Assembly: GCA_028289725.1 (NCBI GenBank)
Contig: JANQOH010000089.1
Location: forward strand, 1-5,257
Direction: 5' to 3'
DNA: 5,257 nucleotides
DNA from: Alphaproteobacteria bacterium
Lineage (GTDB): Bacteria > Pseudomonadota > Alphaproteobacteria > UBA7887
A program made the translations under genes and the position numbers. Positions 1-5,257 of the stretch are shown here, one piece after another. How positions within the stretch are numbered: position 1 is the first letter of the stretch; each line of letters opens with the position of its first letter. The notes under the pieces were generated by a model. That model made no database searches. It saw only the letters and a list, made by a program, of their open reading frames with translations, and was not told where the DNA came from.

Positions 1-1
1 C

Positions 2-418
2 GATATCTTGCGACAGAAGGGGCGCGACGTGTTCACCGTCGACCCCGTGGTGACCATTCAGGACTTGGCGAGCGCTCTAATGACGCGCCGGATCGGCGCT
101 GCCGTGGTCGTCGGGTCTGATGGCGTGCTGGCCGGGGTTATTTCGGAGCGCGACATCATCGAATGTGTCGCCAAGCATGGCGCCGATTGTCTAACCCGCG
201 AAGTCCGCGATCTCATGACCGCCAAGGTCATCACTTGCAGCCCCGAAACCAAGATCGACGATGTGATGGGCCTGATGACCGAGCGGCGCATCCGTCATAT
301 CCCGGTGTTGGAAGACGACGCACTGGTCGGTATCGTTTCGATCGGCGATGTGGTCAAGGATCGAATCGCCGAGGTCGAGCGCGAAGCGAGCCAGCTCCGC
401 GAATACATCACCGCATAA
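2..418 (+). CDS. CBS domain pair (Bateman module) protein, 5'-truncated
   Basis: This is a stand-alone protein of two tandem CBS domains. Such modules usually bind adenine nucleotides and act as energy or ligand sensors; the ligand and partner here cannot be told. The reading frame is open to the window edge. It can be read from a TTG at position 8, but the codons before it (Asp-Ile, then Leu-Arg-Gln-Lys-Gly-Arg-Asp-Val) match the usual N-terminus of this family, so the true start probably lies a few codons upstream. Counting from that TTG, CBS1 spans about residues 7-58, with the GVISERD motif at 43-49. CBS2 spans about 68-122, with RHIPV at 96-100 and GIVSIGD at 108-114. In both motifs the Ser and Asp occupy the places that commonly contact the nucleotide. 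A charged helical tail follows. There is no signal peptide or membrane segment, so it should be cytoplasmic. It ends 147 bp before qhpG, separated by a strong stem-loop, and is probably a neighbour and not part of the amine dehydrogenase operon. Confidence 0.85.
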   Translation, partial: DILRQKGRDVFTVDPVVTIQDLASALMTRRIGAAVVVGSDGVLAGVISERDIIECVAKHGADCLTREVRDLMTAKVITCSPETKIDDVMGLMTERRIRHIPVLEDDALVGIVSIGDVVKDRIAEVEREASQLREYITA

Positions 419-445
419 CGGTTCACGCGTAAGTTGAGCCCCGCC

Positions 446-457
446 GCGCCATGGCGC
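446..457. other. Perfect 12-bp palindrome GCGCCATGGCGC
   Basis: The sequence GCGCCATGGCGC reads identically on both strands and lies 28 bp after the CBS gene stop, in the gap before qhpG. It could be a binding site for a dimeric regulator. A GC-rich palindrome of this size can also arise by chance in such a genome, so no function is assigned. Confidence 0.3.
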
Positions 458-492
458 TTGCTGCCCCGGTAGGCGCGTGCGACGCTGATTAA

Positions 493-534
493 CGCCGAAA
501 GTTGGTGACCGGGACGCCGGTCATAACTTCGGCG
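493..534 (+). other. Long intergenic stem-loop upstream of qhpG
   Basis: The outer arms are CGCCGAAAGTT (493-503) and AACTTCGGCG (525-534), which pair over 10 bp with one bulged A on the left. The inner arms TGACCGG (506-512) and CCGGTCA (517-523) pair perfectly over 7 bp around a GACG tetraloop. The two stems are separated only by a GG/T internal loop, giving 17 pairs in 42 nt. It lies 75 bp past the CBS stop and ends 31 bp before the qhpG start. No T-tract follows, so it is not a classical intrinsic terminator. It may be a U-less terminator or 3'-end stabiliser for the CBS transcript, a 5'-leader structure for qhpG, or a REP-like palindromic repeat. The pairing is seen directly; the role is inference. 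Confidence 0.6.
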
Positions 535-565
535 CGGCCAATTCCATGCACGGACGCAAACCCAC

Positions 566-1912
566 ATGGGAGCGAGTGGGGATTATGACGTTGTGGTTCT
601 CGGCGGCGGCATCGCTGGTGCGGTCGCGGGACGTCAACTTGCGCGCGCGGGCCGCCGCGTGGCGCTTGTCACGACGCAGCGCACGACGTCTGTGCTTGAG
701 GGCATGTCGCCGCGGACCGAGGACGGGCTTCGCTTTGCCGGATGCGAGCACGCACTGGCCGCCGCCGGTCCATGGGTCGATCGCTTTTCCCACTGGAATG
801 GGGAGGCACGGCAGGCTAACGGCGAAACCCTGGTCGATAGAAAGAGTCTCGACGCCGGTTTGATTGACGACGCCCGCGAAGCCGGCGTGGATGTCAGGTT
901 CGGACGCGTCGACGCGGTCTCGCGTTCGCCGGACGGGTGGCATGTCGTGACACCGGATGCCGATGAAACGGATGTTGGCGCCGGATTTCTCATCGAAGCG
1001 CGTGGTCGTCAGGCGCCGGCGCGCGGCAACCGGCAACACGGCCCCGCGTCGACCGCTTTGGTGCGCCGTTGGCAGCTGCTCGAAGGTCATGCGCCGATAT
1101 CGGCCGTGGCAAGCTTTGCGCAAGGGTGGGGATGGTTCGCGCACCCCGGCGGGCCGGAAGCCGATCTCCAGGTCGTGGTTGCCGGGCGGGAATTGCCGCC
1201 GCGCGAAAAGCTGGATGCGTTTTATATGGATCGCGTCGGCGAGATCGCGCCCGCGGCGGAATGGTTGCGTGGCGCAATGCCGGAGGGCCCGACAACCGCC
1301 CGCAACGCGAATGTCTATCTGTGTGATGATGTGGTTGGTGTTCGGTCGATCCGCGTCGGTGACGCCGCGCACGCTTTGGATCCGCTTTCCGGTCACGGCC
1401 AATTTCAAGCCATATCCACCGCGCTCAATGCGATCGCGGTCGTCAATACCTTGATCGATCGGCCCGAGAGCGGCGACCTCGCGCGACGGTTTTATGAGGA
1501 CCGTGTGGTGCAGGCCTTTCTGACGCAGGCGCGTGTCGGGCGCGACTTCTATCGACTGGAGCAACGCTGGTCGGACGGACCCTTCTGGAGCGAACGCGCG
1601 CGATGGCCAGATGATCTTCCGGCGCATCCGAAACCCGATGCCGCGGCACCCGAGATTGCACGCCGACCTGTGGTCGAGAATGGCTATGTCGTGGAGCGCG
1701 AGGTGGTGGTGACCGCCGACCATCCGCGCGGCGTCTGGCAAATCGATGGCGTGCCTCTTGTCCGGCTCATGCATTATCTCGACCAGCAATGGCGTCCGGG
1801 CGCGGATTTGAGCGCCGAAGCGGCCGAACATTTGTCATGTGAACCGAAACAGGTCGAGACCGCGCTCGCGTGGCTTGGTCATCGCGGCTTGTTGGTCGCG
1901 CGCGAACAGTAG
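566..1912 (+). CDS. qhpG: FAD-dependent monooxygenase, probable QhpG (CTQ biogenesis)
   Basis: In Paracoccus, QhpG is the flavoprotein monooxygenase that hydroxylates the precursor tryptophan of the QHNDH gamma subunit on the way to CTQ. This 448-residue protein shows the expected fold. A dinucleotide-binding GxGxxG lies at residues 13-18 (GGGIAG) after a short beta strand. FLIEARGR at 141-148 is typical of the segment ending the second nucleotide-contacting region. VGDAAHALDPLSGHG at 264-278 is the second FAD-binding 'GD' motif of the PHBH/halogenase-type (group A) enzymes. No signal peptide is seen, so it acts in the cytoplasm. Residues about 380-448 form an extra, winged-helix-like domain. 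ATG 566 is preferred because an in-frame stop lies at 524-526, no other start codon lies between, and it places the FAD motif at the usual distance. However, no clear Shine-Dalgarno sequence precedes it. The family is assigned from motifs; the specific name rests on adjacency to qhpA, qhpD and qhpC. It could otherwise be another flavoprotein hydroxylase or halogenase relative. Confidence 0.78.
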   Translation: MGASGDYDVVVLGGGIAGAVAGRQLARAGRRVALVTTQRTTSVLEGMSPRTEDGLRFAGCEHALAAAGPWVDRFSHWNGEARQANGETLVDRKSLDAGLIDDAREAGVDVRFGRVDAVSRSPDGWHVVTPDADETDVGAGFLIEARGRQAPARGNRQHGPASTALVRRWQLLEGHAPISAVASFAQGWGWFAHPGGPEADLQVVVAGRELPPREKLDAFYMDRVGEIAPAAEWLRGAMPEGPTTARNANVYLCDDVVGVRSIRVGDAAHALDPLSGHGQFQAISTALNAIAVVNTLIDRPESGDLARRFYEDRVVQAFLTQARVGRDFYRLEQRWSDGPFWSERARWPDDLPAHPKPDAAAPEIARRPVVENGYVVEREVVVTADHPRGVWQIDGVPLVRLMHYLDQQWRPGADLSAEAAEHLSCEPKQVETALAWLGHRGLLVAREQ

Positions 1913-1960
1913 TCGCTCAGCCCTTGAATCACGGCATCCGAATTCACCTCTACCGGCGCG

Positions 1961-1980
1961 CTTGCCTTGACTTGCCTTCG
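1961..1980. repeat. Tandem 10-bp-period direct repeat upstream of qhpA
   Basis: CTTGCCTT occurs twice, at 1961-1968 and 1971-1978, exactly one helical turn apart (10-bp period). It lies about 115 bp before the qhpA start. AraC-family activators commonly bind direct repeats, and the QHNDH operon of Paracoccus is controlled by an AraC-type regulator, QhpR. This makes the repeat a plausible activator site. The repeat is seen; the function is inference, and chance is possible. Confidence 0.35.
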
Positions 1981-1995
1981 AATAGCGCTGAACAT
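1967..1995 (+). promoter_or_regulatory. Weak candidate promoter for qhpA operon
   Basis: A good -35-like TTGACT (1967-1972) overlaps the direct repeat, and 17 bp later stands GAACAT (1990-1995), which matches only 3 of 6 positions of the -10 consensus. A poor -10 box with an overlapping repeat would suit an activator-dependent promoter. It is the best candidate seen in the 180-bp gap between qhpG and qhpA, and that gap is long enough for qhpA to have its own promoter. Confidence 0.22.
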
Positions 1996-2074
1996 CCCCA
2001 AGTAGTGAACGGTGTTGCGGACGGTCGCTATCGCGCGGCCGCATGATGCGCACCCGACCTGACCCGGCAATTAT

Positions 2075-2087
2075 GGGAGGGGGAAGG
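2075..2087 (+). promoter_or_regulatory. Ribosome binding site of qhpA
   Basis: A long purine run, GGGAGGGGGAAGG, ends 5 bp before the ATG at 2093. It contains strong Shine-Dalgarno matches (GGGAGG and GGAAGG) and fixes the start of qhpA directly ahead of the signal peptide. It contrasts with the absence of such a site before qhpG. Confidence 0.7.
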
Positions 2088-2092
2088 TATCC

Positions 2093-3667
2093 ATGTTGCG
2101 TTTCAGCGTGAAATTGGGATGGGTTTTTGGGCTGTTCATGGCGCTCGGCGCCGGTGTTTTCTCGAACCCGGTGGGAGCTGAGGAAGAAGCCGACTCGATA
2201 CTGAATGCGCGGTGCGGCTCCTGTCATGCCTATGAAGATGGTGGACTGAGCCGGATCACTGGGCAGCGCAAGACGCCCGAAGGCTGGCTGATGACCATCG
2301 TGCGCATGGGCATCATGCACGGTGTCGAAGTGCCGCCGGAGGAAAAGCGTTTCCTCGTCAAGTATCTTTCGGACACGCAAGGATTGGCGCCGTCGGAGGC
2401 CGAGCCTTACCGGTACATTCTTGAGCGCCAACCGTCGCATGTTGAGGATTTTCCGCCGGAGTATTTTTTCATGTGCGCGCGGTGTCATTCTGGCGCGCGC
2501 GGCGCACTTCAGCGGCGCACCAAGGATGAGTGGCTGACGCACATCCACTTCCATCTCGGACAATGGCCGACCACCGAGTATCAATTCTATGGCCGCGACC
2601 GGAAATGGTTCGAGATCGCCACAACGGAAACCACCGACTGGTTGGCGGAGAACTTCCCGTTCGAGTCAGCGGCTTGGAATGAGTGGAAGGGCCGTGAGAC
2701 CGACGTGTCCGGCAGTTGGCGTTGGGTTGCGCGCGGCCCGGGCGTTGGCTTCCAGCACGGCGTGCTCACCAACAGTGCCACGGGCAACGACTTCTATGCC
2801 GTGACGTCGAGCCAAATCATGGCCGACGGGACGGTCGAAAGCCTGCAGGGCAACGCGATCCTGTATACCGGCTATGAATGGCGGGCCCGCTTGAACTCAG
2901 GCAGCTCGCAATATCTGTCGGTTGGCACGATCTCGGAAGACGCCAATCGGAGCACCGGCCGGTTTATGGTGAACGGCCAGGATGAAGTCGGCCTCGATTA
3001 TGTCGCGGTTCGCGTGCGCGACGGTTATTCCGAAATTCTTGCGGTCGAGCCCTCCTACATCAAGGCGGGTGACGAAGCCGCGATCGCGATCCATGGCACC
3101 GGCCTGTCCGGCGATGTCGATCTCGGATTGGGCGTGGAAGTGACCGACGTGGTGCGGGCCAATGGCAGCACGATCGTGGTGACGGCGCGCGCGGCCGGTG
3201 ACGCGACGCTCGGCGCGCGCGGCATATCGGTTGGCGGCACCAGTTCGGCGGCCGACGCACTCGTGGTGTACGACCAAATCGCTGAGATCAAGGTCGAACC
3301 CGCTTACACCATCGCCCGCGTCGGCGGTGGCGGCGGCACCCGGCCGGATCAGCTCGCGCTGTTCGATGCGGTCGGCTACATGGACGGCGATGTGCGGATT
3401 GGCATCATGCCCGCCACCTGGACGGTCGAGCCGTTCGACGAGGTCGCGGCCGAACTGAACGATGTCGGCTTCGCCGGTGTCATGGACGCTGGCTCCGGCA
3501 TCTACAATCCCGCCGACGCGGGGATGAACCCGGAACGGCCATTCGAGACCAACAATGCCGGCAATCTGAAAGTTGTCGGCACGGTCGATGACGGCGGTGG
3601 CGCGATCACCGGCGAAGGCCAATTGATCGTTACCGTGCAACGCTGGAACGACCCACCGATCCGTTAA
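2093..3667 (+). CDS. qhpA: Quinohemoprotein amine dehydrogenase alpha subunit (di-heme)
   Basis: This is the largest subunit of QHNDH, a periplasmic alpha-beta-gamma enzyme that oxidises primary amines to aldehydes and ammonia. The alpha subunit carries two c-type hemes that move electrons from CTQ in the gamma subunit to an external acceptor such as azurin or a cytochrome c. Residues 1-29 are a Sec signal peptide: a positively charged start, a hydrophobic core, and likely cleavage after VGA, before EEE. Two CXXCH heme sites follow, CGSCH at 41-45 and CARCH at 128-132, within the cytochrome region (about 30-195). From about 200 comes a beta-rich domain II (VSGSWRW at 205 onward). An Ig-like domain III starts about 316 (AVEPSYIKAGDE) and a final Ig-like domain IV runs from about 397 to 524. 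The 524-residue length and domain order fit the family over the full length. It starts after a strong ribosome binding site and is followed 62 bp later by qhpD on the same strand, with a hairpin between. No defect is seen. Confidence 0.95.
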   Translation: MLRFSVKLGWVFGLFMALGAGVFSNPVGAEEEADSILNARCGSCHAYEDGGLSRITGQRKTPEGWLMTIVRMGIMHGVEVPPEEKRFLVKYLSDTQGLAPSEAEPYRYILERQPSHVEDFPPEYFFMCARCHSGARGALQRRTKDEWLTHIHFHLGQWPTTEYQFYGRDRKWFEIATTETTDWLAENFPFESAAWNEWKGRETDVSGSWRWVARGPGVGFQHGVLTNSATGNDFYAVTSSQIMADGTVESLQGNAILYTGYEWRARLNSGSSQYLSVGTISEDANRSTGRFMVNGQDEVGLDYVAVRVRDGYSEILAVEPSYIKAGDEAAIAIHGTGLSGDVDLGLGVEVTDVVRANGSTIVVTARAAGDATLGARGISVGGTSSAADALVVYDQIAEIKVEPAYTIARVGGGGGTRPDQLALFDAVGYMDGDVRIGIMPATWTVEPFDEVAAELNDVGFAGVMDAGSGIYNPADAGMNPERPFETNNAGNLKVVGTVDDGGGAITGEGQLIVTVQRWNDPPIR

Positions 3668-3673
3668 GGCAAT

Positions 3674-3701
3674 CGCGGCGCCGGGGTCTCCTGGCGCCGC
3701 G
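3674..3701 (+). other. GC-rich intercistronic hairpin between qhpA and qhpD
   Basis: The arms CGCGGCGCC (3674-3682) and GGCGCCGCG (3693-3701) are perfect 9-bp complements. Three further pairs (one G-U, two G-C) continue inward to a GTCT tetraloop, giving a 12-pair stem. It begins 7 nt after the qhpA stop and ends 16 nt before the qhpD Shine-Dalgarno sequence. No T-tract follows, and qhpD must still be expressed. The likely role is therefore protecting the 3' end of the qhpA message or partly attenuating transcription, so that the structural subunit is made in excess of the maturase. The structure is seen; the role is inferred. Confidence 0.7.
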
Positions 3702-3717
3702 CGCCCGACGGGTGAGT

Positions 3718-3724
3718 GGAGGTG
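3718..3724 (+). promoter_or_regulatory. Ribosome binding site of qhpD
   Basis: GGAGGTG is a near-perfect Shine-Dalgarno sequence ending 5 bp before ATG 3730, which settles the start of qhpD. Confidence 0.8.
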
Positions 3725-3729
3725 TTTGA

Positions 3730-5181
3730 ATGAGCGAACTCAGACTAGTCGAGCACAATGTGCACCGGGTCGCGGTCGAGGGACGGCAAATGCTGTTCCA
3801 CATCCCGACCTCGAGCCTGTTTGAGCTCGACCAGGTCTCGGGTGAACTGCTCGATATGTTCGACGGTGGCGGTGAAGCGGGTCCGTCCGGCATAAGCGCC
3901 GACGATGTGCGCCGCAAGTTCGATGGCCGGCACCCGCCGGGCACGATCGTCGAGACGATCCAGGAATTTCTCGATCTCGAAGTGCTCACCGATGGCCGGC
4001 CACTGCACCCGGATCATGCGTCGATTAAGGTCGAGAATTTTCCGCTGTCGACGATCGTTCTGAACACCAACAGCGGCTGCAACCTCAGTTGCACCTATTG
4101 CTATAAAGAGGATCTCGCCGCGCCGGCAAACGGCACCAAAATGTCGTTTGAGACCGCGGTCAAAAGCGTCGAAATGCTGCTCGCCGAAGGCGAGGTGCGC
4201 GATCGCTTCAACATCGTGTTCTTTGGCGGCGAACCCTTGTCCAACATGCCGTTAATTCGGCAAGTGGTGGACTATGCCGAGGCGCGGGCTGCGGAGGTTG
4301 GCAAGAAAGTTGATTTCTCGCTCACCACCAACGCGACGCTGCTCACCGAAGAGATTGTCGATTACTTCAACGAGCATCGCTTTGGCCTGACCATTAGCAT
4401 GGACGGGCCGCAAGCGATCCACGATCGCAACCGGCGCACGGTCGGCGGCGGCGGCAGCTACGAGATCGTCGCTGAGAAGGCCCGCATGGCGTTATCCCGG
4501 TTCAACGCGCGGCCCGTCGGCGCGCGCGTGACCTTGACCGCCGGGGTCACCGACATCGAGGGCATCTGGCATCACTTAGTGAACGAACTCGGCTTTCACG
4601 AAGTCGGTTTCGCGCCGGTCACGTCCGCAGAGAACACGCTGTTCGCGCTCAACGGCGACGAATTGATCGAAATGTTTGACGGCATGAAAGCGCTCGGGCG
4701 CCGTTATGTCGACGCGGCGATCGAAGGCCGCAATATCGGCTTCGGCAATCTCCATCAGCTTATGACCGATCTGTCCGAGGGCATGACCAAATCGCTGCCC
4801 TGCGGCGCGGGCGTCGGGCTGCTGGCGGTCGATACCGAGGGCGGGGTCAATCTCTGCCACCGCTTTACCGGCTCCGATTTACCGACCTTCGGCCATGTCG
4901 ATAAGGGCGGTATTGATAAGCCGGCGCTCGGCAAGTTCATCGAGTCGCGTCTCGACCGAAAAGATACGGGCTGCGAGACCTGCCGCATCCGAAATCTCTG
5001 TTCCGGCGGCTGCTATCACGAAAGCTACGCCCACTATAACGACCCGATCCACCCGACCTATCACTACTGCGATTTGATGCGCGACTGGGTGGATTTCGGC
5101 ATCGAGGCCTACACGCGCATCATGGAACGCAATCCAAGCTTTTTCCAAACCTATGTCGAACCGCGGAGGGCTAAATCATGA
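3730..5181 (+). CDS. qhpD: Radical SAM/SPASM maturase of QHNDH gamma subunit
   Basis: QhpD is the radical SAM enzyme that makes intrapeptide thioether bonds between Cys sulfur and methylene carbons of Asp/Glu in the QhpC precursor, in the cytoplasm. The CX3CX2C motif that binds the SAM-cleaving 4Fe-4S cluster is at residues 117-124 (CNLSCTYC). A glycine-rich FFGGEP motif follows and is typical of SAM binding. The C-terminus holds a complete seven-Cys SPASM domain for auxiliary clusters: C358, then G371-x4-C376, then CX2CX5CX3C at 415, 418, 424 and 428, and finally C447. Residues 1 to about 100 lie before the radical SAM barrel and resemble a PqqD-like peptide recognition element: beta strands, then helices with alternating hydrophobics and a 'LFELDQVSGELLDMF' stretch. 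The 483-residue length fits the family. The start follows a strong ribosome binding site. The stop overlaps the start of qhpC, the substrate gene, so enzyme and substrate are translationally coupled. All key cysteines are intact. Confidence 0.95.
   Translation: MSELRLVEHNVHRVAVEGRQMLFHIPTSSLFELDQVSGELLDMFDGGGEAGPSGISADDVRRKFDGRHPPGTIVETIQEFLDLEVLTDGRPLHPDHASIKVENFPLSTIVLNTNSGCNLSCTYCYKEDLAAPANGTKMSFETAVKSVEMLLAEGEVRDRFNIVFFGGEPLSNMPLIRQVVDYAEARAAEVGKKVDFSLTTNATLLTEEIVDYFNEHRFGLTISMDGPQAIHDRNRRTVGGGGSYEIVAEKARMALSRFNARPVGARVTLTAGVTDIEGIWHHLVNELGFHEVGFAPVTSAENTLFALNGDELIEMFDGMKALGRRYVDAAIEGRNIGFGNLHQLMTDLSEGMTKSLPCGAGVGLLAVDTEGGVNLCHRFTGSDLPTFGHVDKGGIDKPALGKFIESRLDRKDTGCETCRIRNLCSGGCYHESYAHYNDPIHPTYHYCDLMRDWVDFGIEAYTRIMERNPSFFQTYVEPRRAKS
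5165..5170 (+). promoter_or_regulatory. Ribosome binding site of qhpC inside qhpD
   Basis: GGAGGG sits within the last codons of qhpD, 7 bp before ATG 5178. It shows that the overlapping ATG is a genuine start and supports translational coupling to qhpD. Confidence 0.7.
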
Positions 5182-5257
5182 AGCACCTCAATCCCATCAA
5201 CCGCAAGGCGCGCCTGATCGACGACGCCTTGGACCAGGGCAAGATGGAAGAGGTCCG
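5178..5257 (+). CDS. qhpC: QHNDH gamma subunit precursor, leader only (3'-truncated)
   Basis: The gamma subunit is the small catalytic peptide of QHNDH; it carries CTQ and several Cys-to-Asp/Glu thioether cross-links. Only 26 full codons are in the window, beginning MKHLNPINRKARLIDDALDQ. These are hydrophilic and helix-prone, with no hydrophobic signal sequence. That agrees with the known gamma precursor, which has a short leader removed by the protease QhpE and leaves the cell by the transporter QhpF rather than by Sec. No cysteine or tryptophan is present yet, so the cross-linked core is entirely beyond the window. The ATG overlaps the qhpD stop (ATGA) and follows GGAGGG. The name rests mainly on position directly after qhpD and on the leader-like character, since too little sequence is visible for a family match. 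Confidence 0.82.
   Translation, partial: MKHLNPINRKARLIDDALDQGKMEEV

Noticed and set aside
472..485. GG-N10-GC spacing resembling a sigma-54 promoter upstream of qhpG
   Set aside because: Only the GG and GC pair spacing matches. The surrounding bases (AGGCGC and ACGCT) are poor matches to TGGCAC and TTGCA, and such spacing is common by chance in GC-rich DNA.
546..863. Alternative + strand frame starting at ATG 546
   Set aside because: It overlaps the qhpG FAD-binding region in another frame and gives an Arg-rich product without motifs.
521..1831. 436-codon open frame on the minus strand opposite qhpG
   Set aside because: It is a complement shadow of qhpG, typical of GC-rich coding DNA. Its translation is rich in Arg, His and Pro with no recognisable motif, while the + strand shows complete FAD-binding motifs.
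2040..2050. Short palindrome CGCATGATGCG before qhpA
   Set aside because: The arms are only 5 bp around one base, in GC-rich sequence, with no second copy or promoter element positioned around it.
1835..2584. 249-codon minus-strand open frame across the end of qhpG, the gap and the start of qhpA
   Set aside because: It overlaps the signal peptide and both heme sites of qhpA and shows no domain. It is explained as a composition-driven shadow.
2897..3640. 247-codon minus-strand open frame within qhpA
   Set aside because: It lies wholly opposite the Ig-like domains of qhpA and its translation has no recognisable motif.
1..5257. CRISPR array, tRNA, rRNA, insertion sequence or phage attachment site
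   Set aside because: No spaced repeat array, cloverleaf-like segment, transposase frame or paired terminal inverted repeats were seen by eye. The window is nearly filled by intact metabolic genes.

Overview
This window carries most of a biosynthetic locus for quinohemoprotein amine dehydrogenase (QHNDH). QHNDH is a periplasmic enzyme that oxidatively deaminates primary amines using a peptide-derived cysteine tryptophylquinone (CTQ) cofactor. All supported genes lie on the + strand. Base composition is GC-rich with strongly GC-biased third codon positions. Together with the gene content this suggests a proteobacterium, most likely an alphaproteobacterium; that placement is inference.

Layout: (1) positions 2-418, the 3' part of a gene for a small two-CBS-domain protein, whose start lies before the window. 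(2) Positions 419-565, an intergenic stretch with a perfect 12-bp palindrome and a long stem-loop (493-534). (3) Positions 566-1912, an FAD-dependent monooxygenase best called QhpG, with a C-terminal winged-helix-like extension. (4) Positions 1913-2092, a 180-bp gap with a 10-bp-period tandem repeat and a weak candidate promoter. (5) Positions 2093-3667, qhpA, the exported di-heme alpha subunit. (6) Positions 3668-3729, a short gap filled by a very GC-rich hairpin and a good ribosome binding site. (7) Positions 3730-5181, qhpD, the radical SAM/SPASM maturase. (8) Positions 5178-5257, the first 26 codons of qhpC, the gamma-subunit precursor, overlapping the qhpD stop by ATGA and cut by the window end.

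How the genes work together (known biology of the Paracoccus/Pseudomonas system, applied here by homology): QhpC is made with an N-terminal leader. QhpD installs Cys-to-Asp/Glu thioether cross-links in it. QhpG hydroxylates the tryptophan that becomes CTQ. A protease (QhpE) and an ABC transporter (QhpF) remove the leader and export the gamma subunit. In the periplasm gamma joins the beta-propeller (QhpB) and QhpA, whose two c-type hemes pass electrons from CTQ to a soluble acceptor. qhpB, qhpE, qhpF and the AraC-type regulator qhpR are not in the window; qhpB and others would be expected just downstream.

The system itself is known. The points of interest are the placement of qhpG upstream of qhpA instead of late in the operon, two strong intergenic stem-loops, and leader-recognition-like modules apparently present in both tailoring enzymes.
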